From Deltaproteobacteria bacterium (GTDB taxonomy: Bacteria > Desulfobacterota > Desulfobacteria > Desulfobacterales > SURF-7), in assembly GCA_019307665.1 (NCBI GenBank), contig JAFDJC010000238.1, positions 1 through 6,292 on the forward strand: a stretch of 6,292 bases of DNA, given 5' to 3'. Positions within the stretch are counted from its first letter, which is position 1. Every line of letters starts with the position of its first letter. The notes under the pieces were generated by a model, which was not told the DNA's origin, did not search any database, and saw only the letters and a program-made list of their open reading frames with translations. Position numbers and translations under genes: made by a program. This document shows, piece after piece, positions 1 through 6,013 of the stretch.

Positions 1-11
1 AGGATTCAAGG
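1..11. repeat. left arm of an 11-bp perfect inverted repeat (right arm 228-238)
   Basis: AGGATTCAAGG at 1-11 is the exact reverse complement of CCTTGAATCCT at 228-238. The two arms bracket the four-helix-bundle remnant; the left arm overlaps its last visible codons (LNP). The left arm begins at the first base of the window, so its true outer boundary is unknown. Confidence 0.55.
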
Positions 12-216
12 GTTTGTTTTCTAAAGACTTTATCAGCGCCTTTAACATTCTTTCGCTTTCTGCTATATTAGAAGGAATAGACACAACCGATCTTCTTATC
101 GGAGAAGTTAGACCGTGTCTTGCTGCCTTTGGGAATGTTGCGATTATTCTATATATCTCTAAACAGAGTTCGTATGACTTTTGCCAGACCTTCAAATCTT
201 TGTAATTTTTTAGCAT
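1..216 (-). pseudogene. four-helix-bundle (S23/23S rRNA intervening-sequence type) protein, internally deleted remnant, runs off left edge
   Basis: Reading leftward from the ATG at 216-214, the frame stays open for 72 codons to the window edge. The first ~52 residues carry hallmarks of the four-helix-bundle family once found in 23S rRNA intervening sequences: KDLKVWQKSYEL near the start, then FPK, LTSPIRRSVVSIPSNIAE. Family members then usually continue with a glycine-rich turn and two more helices, about 115-130 residues in total. Here NIAE is followed after one residue by ERMLKALIKSLENKPLNP, which I recognise as the usual C-terminal tail. Roughly 40-50 residues are therefore missing, in frame and with no stop codon. 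Two positions usually read TSQIRRSA but read TSPIRRSV here, which fits a decaying copy. The ATG has only a weak GAGTGA upstream. The role of the family in bacteria is poorly defined. Family identity is fairly sure; calling it a pseudogene is inference from the missing middle. Confidence 0.72.
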
Positions 217-222
217 TTCACT

Positions 223-254
223 CGAATCCTTGAATCCTCGACCCCTTGTACCCT
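223..254. repeat. degenerate 8-bp tandem repeat beside the four-helix-bundle remnant
   Basis: Four consecutive 8-base units read CGAATCCT, TGAATCCT, CGACCCCT and TGTACCCT on the plus strand, just upstream of the remnant's start codon. The first two differ at one position. The last two share the terminal CCT and the pyrimidine-G opening. The other side of the remnant, at 1-16, shows the same unit in opposite orientation (AGGATTCA, AGGGTTTG). The repeats may mark the borders of a small mobile or duplicated module. No transposase is visible. Confidence 0.5.
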
Positions 255-344
255 CTGGGATCACACCTGCTCAATTGAAGATAACCCAATTTTGCCTTAA
301 TTAACACCAACTAATCGAGAGATGATCCATATTTTTTAACATTC

Positions 345-2849
345 CTATTGCTCCGCTTTACAAATTTCCGATTTTAAATCTAAGTATTTTTCCTTTAATT
401 CATCATTTCCAAAATCAGGATGCAGCACCAAAGTAATGGTTAAAACATCGCATGCTTTACTATTTTCCCCGATCCTGGTGAGGGCCAGTGCAGTTCTGTA
501 TCTGGATTCAAACCAGTGATAAGTACCTGCCTTTACCCCGTCCGAAAATCTTCTCCAGATCATAAGGGCATCTTTCCACTGCCCCTTCTTCTCATAGAGT
601 AAGCCAAGGCTGTAAACTGCATCGGCTGACAGGGAATTTTTTTTAAGTATGTCCTGGTATAACGCTTCGGCCTTGTCCAACTGATCCTTATTGATGTAAA
701 TCTCCGCCATACTGAGTTGAGCTAAATCGCAATATTGATTATATTGCGGATGCTCACATGAAATTTTATACAGTTTACGATAAATCATTAGCGCCGTTTC
801 CCAATACCGGCCGGCGGCGGTTTTTTCCCCTTTGCTTTGCAGCTTTTCCGCTTCATGATTAAATTTATCGGCCAGATTACGAAGAACAGCATATCGATCC
901 GAATCAACCGGCGAAACAGCTATAAATCTATCAATCTCCTCTTCAGCTTCTGTTAGCATCCCAAGCCGGTGATAGCACACGGTTCTCAAATACACCGCTT
1001 GTAAAAAAAGCTTTTTCTGAAGGGGGAATCGGTTCTCGAAGCCTTTCAGCGTTTTCACACTTTCTCTGCAAGCACCGTCCGGGCCAAACGTAAGCAGGTT
1101 TGCCTTAAGGATAGCCATGTGAGGCGCAATTTCCGTTTGGCCCACCGTCTCTTTTTGCTTGAGTCTAACGGATTGGCAAGATTTCAGTAACCCGATCCCG
1201 TCATGATATATCTTCACGGCCGCTTTAGATTGACCCTGCTCTCTTTTTTCGAGTGAATCCAGCTTTTCAATATAAGATTGCAGGACGTAATATTTGGCTT
1301 TAAAATAATTTGGGGAATCTTCATTGACACGAGAATATTCAGTTACAGCCAGACTGTTTTTCCCCGACTTTTGATAGTGCATTCCAAGTGTGAAGTGGGC
1401 CTCACTCAGGTCCGGACAGGTACCGCTGCATCGTATTAGATAAACCTTAATGGAATCAATATATTTTCTGTATGTCCTTTCTGTAGTATTTCCCTTGTAG
1501 TTGTTAGCGGCAGCCACATAATACAGGGGAACGGCCTGCTTAATTAAGAAAGAGTCCGGAAATTTTTTGTGAAAATCATCAAGAAACGGAATGGCTTTGT
1601 TCCATTGTTCTTTTTTACAGTAAATATACGCTGTGCGAAACCATACACCATCCATGCGATCGATGAGAAATGAAGGAAAATCAGCGTGGAGTGGTAGATA
1701 ATAATGAAGTGCCTTGTCATAGTTTTTCTGATCAAAAAACAGGTCACCGATCGCGATCGATGCAACCGGCCCCAAATCGGCATATGATAGATCTTCCAAC
1801 CGGTCCGCATTCTCCTGTGTGTAACGATAAAACTCAGCCACGCCATCAGGGTTTATCGCCAGCGGTTTCAATTCGTTAAAGATACGTTGATTATGTTGGC
1901 CAAGTGTCTTTCGCCCCTTTCTGCTTTCCGCTTCCTGTTTTTCCAAAAGGGCAACCAAAACTTTAAACCTCAATCTGTTTAGACCAACGGTTATCTCTTT
2001 GGAAATTTTTTCTTTGGGGAAATCCTCTTGAATTTCATCCAGACTACGTAGTGCCGTCCCAAAATTTCCGGTCTGATAACTAATCCGTGATTCTTCGTAT
2101 ACGCATCTTAAATACAACAAATCATCTTTTCTTATTTTTCCTTTTACCGATTTAAGATCATGCAAGGCCTTCTCATATTCTTTCATCTGTCTATAGCATA
2201 GTCCACGCCCGAAAAGACTTCTGGCAATAATGGAATCTTCCTTGAAATCGATAAACGCACGGGAAAAGCCTTTGATCGCTTCATCCAGCATAAGGTTTTT
2301 CATGGGGTCATTTTCAGAAAATAACAGACTGCCGTAATATCCATTCCATCCGAGCCAGTAGCTTGATAAGGAGATTAAATACTGCGGGTCCTGCCATTCG
2401 TGAGATTTGAAAAAGGCCGAAGGATCTTCCATTTTGTCAAGGGCATTTTCTTGAAAATTCCATATGATCTTTTCATTTAAAGCCAGTATTCTCTTTATGA
2501 CATCCCGGTTCATCAAAAATATATTTTTTTCTTGCTTGGCAGCAGCGGTTATCTTTGAGGTGTTTTTATGGAGGGAAACAAGCTTGCCGGCACACTCTCC
2601 TGATTTTGTAAGGATTAGTTTTTGAAAGCTGAATGTGGCCTTTTTTTCCTCAATAGCCGCTGTTAAGCTATTCGCAAGTAATTCAACGGCAGCATTCATT
2701 TCATCAAATGACCTTACCTGACTCATATCAAGCCGGTTAACAGCTTTTAAAAAAGAGGAAGCATTAATTTCTAAATTAGGATAGCAGATTACGAGGACTG
2801 CGATTAAAACAGCTGTCAGCCTTTGGAGTCGTTGAGTTTGAAATTTCAT
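345..2849 (-). CDS. secreted tetratricopeptide-repeat (TPR) protein, last gene of the VWA-ExbB-ExbD-ExbD operon
   Basis: An 834-residue protein beginning with a probable Sec signal peptide: basic MKFQTQRLQR, a hydrophobic core at 11-22, and a plausible cleavage after INA at ~30. The Cys at 22 is preceded by Ile, so a lipoprotein signal is unlikely. The rest is almost wholly helical, with TPR-like helix pairs at about 206-235, 245-278, 362-392, 402-433, 482-512, 614-645, 708-738 and 742-772. The clearest are GDLFFDQKNYDKALHYY, LGMHYQKSGKNSLAVTEYSR, MAEIYINKDQLDKAEALYQD and LGLLYEKKGQWKDALMIW. No catalytic motif is visible. TPR arrays bind other proteins, so this is probably a periplasmic scaffold for the motor encoded upstream, as CpoB is for Tol-Pal; that role is inference. 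It begins 87 bases after the second ExbD gene, and the ATG has only a weak purine-rich upstream sequence. The stop is TAG at 347-345. No strong intrinsic terminator follows. Confidence 0.85.
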   Translation of the reverse strand: MKFQTQRLQRLTAVLIAVLVICYPNLEINASSFLKAVNRLDMSQVRSFDEMNAAVELLANSLTAAIEEKKATFSFQKLILTKSGECAGKLVSLHKNTSKITAAAKQEKNIFLMNRDVIKRILALNEKIIWNFQENALDKMEDPSAFFKSHEWQDPQYLISLSSYWLGWNGYYGSLLFSENDPMKNLMLDEAIKGFSRAFIDFKEDSIIARSLFGRGLCYRQMKEYEKALHDLKSVKGKIRKDDLLYLRCVYEESRISYQTGNFGTALRSLDEIQEDFPKEKISKEITVGLNRLRFKVLVALLEKQEAESRKGRKTLGQHNQRIFNELKPLAINPDGVAEFYRYTQENADRLEDLSYADLGPVASIAIGDLFFDQKNYDKALHYYLPLHADFPSFLIDRMDGVWFRTAYIYCKKEQWNKAIPFLDDFHKKFPDSFLIKQAVPLYYVAAANNYKGNTTERTYRKYIDSIKVYLIRCSGTCPDLSEAHFTLGMHYQKSGKNSLAVTEYSRVNEDSPNYFKAKYYVLQSYIEKLDSLEKREQGQSKAAVKIYHDGIGLLKSCQSVRLKQKETVGQTEIAPHMAILKANLLTFGPDGACRESVKTLKGFENRFPLQKKLFLQAVYLRTVCYHRLGMLTEAEEEIDRFIAVSPVDSDRYAVLRNLADKFNHEAEKLQSKGEKTAAGRYWETALMIYRKLYKISCEHPQYNQYCDLAQLSMAEIYINKDQLDKAEALYQDILKKNSLSADAVYSLGLLYEKKGQWKDALMIWRRFSDGVKAGTYHWFESRYRTALALTRIGENSKACDVLTITLVLHPDFGNDELKEKYLDLKSEICKAEQ

Positions 2850-2936
2850 ATGCCACGGTTTTGAAATGGTTTCGATGGTGCATAAATGTTAAGGCTTATT
2901 ATGCCCGGTTCGGTTTAGTGATCCGGCTTATAGGCT
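2850..2936 (-). other. 87-base intercistronic gap with possible RNA secondary structure
   Basis: This is the longest gap in the operon, between the second exbD-like gene and the TPR gene. It contains GCATAA (2880-2885) and its complement TTATGC (2899-2904) around a small TAAGGCTTA palindrome, and two CCGG blocks that could pair. No T-run follows, so it does not look like a terminator. It could be a processing or translation-control structure for the TPR gene, but the support is weak. Confidence 0.25.
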
Positions 2937-3365
2937 TTATGCGGAAATACTGAAAACGAGATTCTTTTTTTTTGATTTTAAGCACATATTGTATACCCCA
3001 ATAACATGTTTATAGGGAACGTTGTTATTCGGTTCAATAATGATTAGAATTTCTTCCGGCAGTTGATCAAGATAGTACAAAAGATCTGCATAGCTGAAAA
3101 CAACTCGCTCCTGCAAATAGATCTTCAACTGAGTGTGTTCTTTAATCATTTTTATCCGCAATCTTACCGTTTCATAGTCCTGTGGAGATTCATCACTCTC
3201 CTGACTGCTAATCTGAGGAAGCCGATTCGCTAACACACCCTCAGGTGTATAAAAGTTGATCGTCATCAAAAAGAAGATCATAAGGAGGAATATAACATCA
3301 ATAAGCGGCGTGATGTTAATTGAATTCCGGTTTTGAAAATTCATTTCCCGGCGTTTAAGTTTCAT
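2937..3365 (-). CDS. ExbD/TolR family biopolymer transport protein (second paralogue)
   Basis: A 142-residue protein with the ExbD layout: a short basic cytoplasmic tail (1-15), one transmembrane helix (~20-37) opening with NITPLIDVIFLLMIFF, and a periplasmic domain (~45-142) ending in LIIIEPNNNVPYKHVIGVYNMC. Asp23 matches the membrane aspartate that carries protons in ExbD and TolR. The ATG at 3365 overlaps the end of the preceding exbD-like gene by 11 bases. It has AAGGAC about 8 bases upstream, inside that gene. An in-frame Met at residue 8 has no well-spaced ribosome site, so the upstream start is preferred. The protein clearly differs from its neighbour: its periplasmic loop is polar (SSQESDESPQ) and its C-terminus is short. 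A run of nine A on the coding strand near the end (2973-2965, within SKKKN) is a possible slippage or sequencing-error site. ExbD family membership is firm; the substrate is unknown. Confidence 0.9.
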   Translation of the reverse strand: MKLKRREMNFQNRNSINITPLIDVIFLLMIFFLMTINFYTPEGVLANRLPQISSQESDESPQDYETVRLRIKMIKEHTQLKIYLQERVVFSYADLLYYLDQLPEEILIIIEPNNNVPYKHVIGVYNMCLKSKKKNLVFSISA

Positions 3366-3804
3366 CGTTTAAGTCCTTTTGAAGCGGTTCCGGCTGTTCT
3401 TTCAGCGTAGAAAATTCTATCTTGCTGATACGAGCGAGGGACAATTTATGCATGACCTGCTTAATCACTTCATACGGGACATTCTCATCTGCTCTAATTT
3501 GTACCGTAATGTCTCTTGGGTCATCATATTTGGTTTTGAAAATAGCCGGCAGGTTGCGCGCATGAATTTTTTTTCTTTCCAAAAAAATCATACCTTCTGA
3601 TTTTATGACAATCGGGACTTTTAAGCGTTTATCTACATGGCTCTCACCGGCTTCATCCGCTTTTGGCAGATCTACCTTTCTAATATGCATTTCAGAAAAA
3701 TTTATCATGATGATAAAAAATATGATAATTAGAAAAACAACATCTATTAGCGGCGTCATATTTACCGCCATGGCAGCCCAGGTTCTTTTTCGATAAGCAC
3801 GCAT
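3355..3804 (-). CDS. ExbD/TolR family biopolymer transport protein (first paralogue)
   Basis: A 149-residue inner-membrane protein of normal ExbD length. A basic N-terminus (MRAYRKR) precedes one helix (~18-36) starting with the signature NMTPLIDVVFLIIIFF, in which Asp21 is the expected proton-carrying aspartate. The periplasmic domain (~42-133) holds VDLPKA after the helix and ITVQIRADENVPYEVIKQVMHKL, the usual ExbD strand and helix that follow the linker. The ~15-residue tail beyond this (LKEQPEPLQKDLNDET) is polar and contains the ribosome-binding site of the next gene. The ATG lies two bases after the ExbB stop codon with only a weak purine stretch before it, so translation is probably coupled to ExbB. 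With ExbB it should form the proton-driven stator. Having a second, different ExbD next door suggests a mixed ExbD pair in the channel, which is inference. Confidence 0.92.
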   Translation of the reverse strand: MRAYRKRTWAAMAVNMTPLIDVVFLIIIFFIIMINFSEMHIRKVDLPKADEAGESHVDKRLKVPIVIKSEGMIFLERKKIHARNLPAIFKTKYDDPRDITVQIRADENVPYEVIKQVMHKLSLARISKIEFSTLKEQPEPLQKDLNDET

Positions 3805-3806
3805 GA

Positions 3807-4643
3807 CTATTTCTCGTTTTGATCGGATTTAAACAAAGACACCAGTTGTTCGGCTTCCAGCGCGGCCTCACCCGTATATTCATCAATACGATTCCTAAAA
3901 ATCGCGTAGCTGTAAAGAGACGGTATGGCGACAATAAGCCCCATACATGTCGTAATAAGCGCTTCAAAAATGCCCCCCGCCAGTTGTTTAGGCTCGATGG
4001 CGCCGGCCGCATGCGAAATCTCATTGAAACACCGAAGCATGCCGATAACCGTTCCAAGAAGCCCCATCATGGGTGAAATATTGCCGATAACATTTAAATG
4101 CTCGATTTTTCTTGCAATGCCGCTTGCGAGCGCTTCACCGGCATCTTCCATTGCCTTGATCATCGATTGATAGCCCAGGTGTGATTCTCTTAAGCCTGCT
4201 ATCGTAACTTTTGACAGGAAGGAAGCCGTGTCCTTATCCAGTTTATCGACCTCTTTCAGGTTCCTGTTTTTAATTAATGCTTGAAGCGCCGTGATATCTC
4301 TGGAGGGGAGTATTTTTGATTTCCTTATGGTTATCGAGTAATCGATAATTAGTCCGAGGGATATTACTGAAAGTAATATAATCAAATATCCGACTATGCC
4401 GCCCTTCTTAATAAGATCGAGCAGGCTCATTACGGAAGCCTCTTCTTTTGTTTCAGGTAAGACCTCTTGCCCACTCGTTTCAGGCAAACCCTCTTGCAGC
4501 ATCAGCGGGTTGCCGACCGTCTCCATTTCAGAAGACATATTATCGACCGGGTCATCTTCAGCGTAAGATTGCGTGGGATAAAGGATTAATGTTACCAATA
4601 TAAGGGCCATTACCGTAAAGATAAAATTTTTTCTGACTTTCAT
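3807..4643 (-). CDS. MotA/TolQ/ExbB proton-channel family protein with signal peptide and periplasmic N-terminal extension
   Basis: A 278-residue protein. Residues 1-28 look like a cleavable signal peptide (KVRKN, a hydrophobic stretch, then SYA before ED). An acidic, proline-containing segment (~29-75) follows, with two adjacent 9-residue repeats, QEGLPETSG and QEVLPETKE. The ExbB core has three helices: ~82-103 (IVGYLIILLSVISLGLIIDY), ~186-206 (NISPMMGLLGTVIGML) and ~225-249 (EALITTCMGLIVAIPSLYSY). GLLGTVIGM and ALITT..GLIVAIP are the conserved MotA/TolQ/ExbB channel motifs. ExbB pentamers surround an ExbD dimer and convert proton flow into movement of a partner. A well-placed GGGAGAGG sits about 5 bases before the ATG, the best ribosome site in the operon. 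The gene lies 31 bases after the VWA gene and two bases before exbD. N-terminal extensions with signal peptides occur in some ExbB/TolQ relatives, so this is not a fusion artefact. Confidence 0.93.
   Translation of the reverse strand: MKVRKNFIFTVMALILVTLILYPTQSYAEDDPVDNMSSEMETVGNPLMLQEGLPETSGQEVLPETKEEASVMSLLDLIKKGGIVGYLIILLSVISLGLIIDYSITIRKSKILPSRDITALQALIKNRNLKEVDKLDKDTASFLSKVTIAGLRESHLGYQSMIKAMEDAGEALASGIARKIEHLNVIGNISPMMGLLGTVIGMLRCFNEISHAAGAIEPKQLAGGIFEALITTCMGLIVAIPSLYSYAIFRNRIDEYTGEAALEAEQLVSLFKSDQNEK
4451..4497 (-). repeat. 27-bp imperfect tandem repeat inside the ExbB gene
   Basis: The 20-base segments at 4451-4470 and 4478-4497 match at 17 positions and are offset by exactly 27 bases. 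They encode the 9-residue repeats QEGLPETSG and QEVLPETKE in the predicted periplasmic N-terminal extension. The period is a multiple of three, so the frame is kept. Confidence 0.65.
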
Positions 4644-4674
4644 ATAAGCCTCTCCCTAAAATAATAATGAATTT

Positions 4675-5733
4675 CTATAAGGTTTTCATGAATTCATTGA
4701 GGTACATTTCCCATCTGGTTCCGAAAATAAGTAACAGCATATGCTTGATCACTTTTTCTTCATTAATTAACCGTGCACTTTCACCACCACCGACTTCAGC
4801 AAAAGTCTGAAAATCAGCCATAACGGCCTGGCCGTCCGTAAGATAGCTGAAACTTTCTATGCCAGGGTCTTTCATGTTTGGAAGAATAACGGTCGTCCAA
4901 TAATATTTTGTCATTTTTTTAGGCCGTCTAATATCAAGAACTGATAATTTCCCCCCCATTTTTTCCCTGAACTTTCTTATCATTTTAACAGTCTGCGGCA
5001 TATCTTCCTTATGCGGGGGCGCATCTTCGGACAGAAACTCGTTCAGAGATAAAATGCCATAGGTGAGGGGATAACATTTGGTCACGTATTCATCGGGTTT
5101 GTCACGATAAGTGACCAATCCGATTCTGCAGGTGGGCACCAATTTCCTAAATGCCGACGCAAGGTTTTTTATCTTAAGCTTAACCTTCTTCAAATAGCCT
5201 GACATACTGGCGGTTGAGTCAAACACAAAGACGACATCGAGACCTCCTTCCCGCAATATCTGGATATGCCGGGAAAATGATCCCACCAACATTTCCGATC
5301 CGGTGTCAAGCGGCTGACCTCCGGTAGCGGGATTGACCCACTTGTTGTCCATGACGGCCGCCTCGACGCTGATAATGTCCAATTCATCACTGGCTTTTGG
5401 GTCCGGTAAAATTTCAACCTCGGGCAATACCGGGCGATACTCAATTTCAGGAACAGGGTCAAACAGGTTATCGTCAGCATCAAATGAATCTAGCTGATCT
5501 GTTCCCTGGAACTTTAGCCCGTCATTTTTCTTACCGGCAGCCATGACGGTTACCGCAATCTCTTCTTCCGCAACATTATTCTCGTCGAACCAAGTCCATC
5601 TGACAAGGCTTGCATAGGAAAGAATCATTATATGGATTAATAAAGAAATTAAAATAGGTGAAATCGCGATGAGAATGATATAGAAAGGCGATAATTCCTT
5701 GAAAAAGGACTTTACGTTTTCGGATAATCTCAT
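4675..5733 (-). CDS. VWA-domain protein with TonB-like membrane anchor, first gene of the operon; VWA domain apparently internally shortened
   Basis: A 352-residue protein. A short cytoplasmic tail leads into one hydrophobic helix (~17-43) containing S30-LLI-H34, the S-x3-H spacing found in the TonB helix. After it comes EEEIAVTVMAAG (56-67), like the ISVTMV stretch of TonB. A proline-rich acidic linker follows (~92-113: Pro 93, 95, 101, 104, 110, 112). The VWA domain starts at ~165 (LDVVFVFDSTASMSGYL). It has a D-x-T-x-S metal-site motif at 172-176 and the second metal-site Thr at 208 (GLVTYRD). After NEFLSE (236) it runs straight into DAPPHKEDM, where relatives usually have ~35-45 more residues, including a GGGD-type motif and the strand before GDAPPH. 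The third metal ligand therefore appears absent. The C-terminus (GGGESARLINEEKVIKHMLLLIFGTRWEMYLNEFM) looks intact. Operon position suggests it is the partner driven by ExbB/ExbD. Only a weak ribosome site (GACGAAGC) precedes the ATG. VWA membership is firm; the TonB-like role is inference. Confidence 0.85.
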   Translation of the reverse strand: MRLSENVKSFFKELSPFYIILIAISPILISLLIHIMILSYASLVRWTWFDENNVAEEEIAVTVMAAGKKNDGLKFQGTDQLDSFDADDNLFDPVPEIEYRPVLPEVEILPDPKASDELDIISVEAAVMDNKWVNPATGGQPLDTGSEMLVGSFSRHIQILREGGLDVVFVFDSTASMSGYLKKVKLKIKNLASAFRKLVPTCRIGLVTYRDKPDEYVTKCYPLTYGILSLNEFLSEDAPPHKEDMPQTVKMIRKFREKMGGKLSVLDIRRPKKMTKYYWTTVILPNMKDPGIESFSYLTDGQAVMADFQTFAEVGGGESARLINEEKVIKHMLLLIFGTRWEMYLNEFMKTL

Positions 5734-5826
5734 GCTTCGTCGACTCTTTTTTTGTTTGGGTGCAGATGTTGTTTATAGGCAATTATGGTTTTAAAAAAAA
5801 TGAGGCTCTCCCCTGATAAATAAATT

Positions 5827-5855
5827 TACATATCAGTTCAGCTTTGATATATCAA
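5827..5855 (-). promoter_or_regulatory. weak candidate promoter and palindromic operator upstream of the VWA operon
   Basis: On the minus strand, TTGATA (5855-5850) and TATGTA (5832-5827) are separated by 17 bases, a sigma-70-like arrangement with a poor -10 match. The -35 element lies inside the perfect palindrome TTGATATATCAA (5844-5855), where a regulator could block access. The site is about 95 bases upstream of the operon's first ATG. Such AT-rich matches arise often by chance. Confidence 0.25.
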
Positions 5856-5958
5856 CAAAATTATCGATCGTCTTAAAATTTTATCGTTCCAATTAATATA
5901 GGTTGATATAGAGAGGTCTTGACTTTTTTTAACCTTGAACAAGCAATGCGAGTACTAA

Positions 5959-5978
5959 CCCTGCGGCTTGCTACGGGG
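5959..5978. repeat. degenerate REP-like hairpin
   Basis: CCCTGCGGCTTGCTACGGGG folds into an imperfect hairpin: the outer CCCTG pairs with CGGGG (one T-G pair), then comes a C-A mismatch and a short inner stem. It resembles a decayed copy of the CCCCGCAGCTTGCTGCGGGG type of intergenic palindrome. There is no T-run, so it is not an obvious terminator, and only one copy is present in this window. Confidence 0.3.
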
Positions 5979-6013
5979 AGGCTTCAAAATAGAGCCGATG
6001 AGGAGCTTGAAAA

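Larger units (their letters stand above)
5734..6013. other. divergent intergenic region between the operon and the small membrane-protein gene
   Basis: About 280 bases, AT-rich in the operon-proximal half, with no credible coding frame. It must hold the promoters of the leftward operon and the rightward small gene unless the latter is read from elsewhere. It contains the 12-bp palindrome at 5844-5855, a second TTGATATA copy at 5903-5910, a TTGACT (5919-5924) without a convincing -10 partner, and a degenerate hairpin at 5959-5978. Confidence 0.4.

Noticed and set aside
14..205. Plus-strand 63-codon open frame
   Set aside because: It lies opposite the four-helix-bundle remnant, whose minus-strand reading matches a known family. 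The plus-strand peptide resembles nothing and lacks a ribosome site.
241..344. Intrinsic terminator after the TPR gene
   Set aside because: The minus-strand sequence shows only weak, short complementary blocks and no GC-rich stem followed by a T-run.
345..2849. TPR protein as a lipoprotein
   Set aside because: The only early cysteine (residue 22) follows Val-Ile; the lipobox position before Cys requires a small residue such as Gly, Ala or Ser.
3692..4057. Minus-strand 121-codon frame overlapping ExbB and ExbD
   Set aside because: It is a shifted reading of two strongly conserved genes on the same strand; its product has no membrane or domain pattern.
5190..5483. Minus-strand 97-codon frame inside the VWA gene
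   Set aside because: It is an out-of-frame shadow of the VWA gene, whose own frame carries the DSTAS metal-site motif over the same bases.
3355..5733. Zorya-type anti-phage defence system (MotA/MotB-like ZorA and ZorB)
   Set aside because: The partner proteins are plain ExbD/TolR types without a peptidoglycan-binding OmpA-like domain, ExbB lacks a long cytoplasmic tail, and no ZorC, ZorD or ZorE-like gene is present.
345..5733. Standard Tol-Pal or TonB operon
   Set aside because: TolA, TolB, Pal and a TonB C-terminal domain are all absent, and a VWA gene and second ExbD are present instead.
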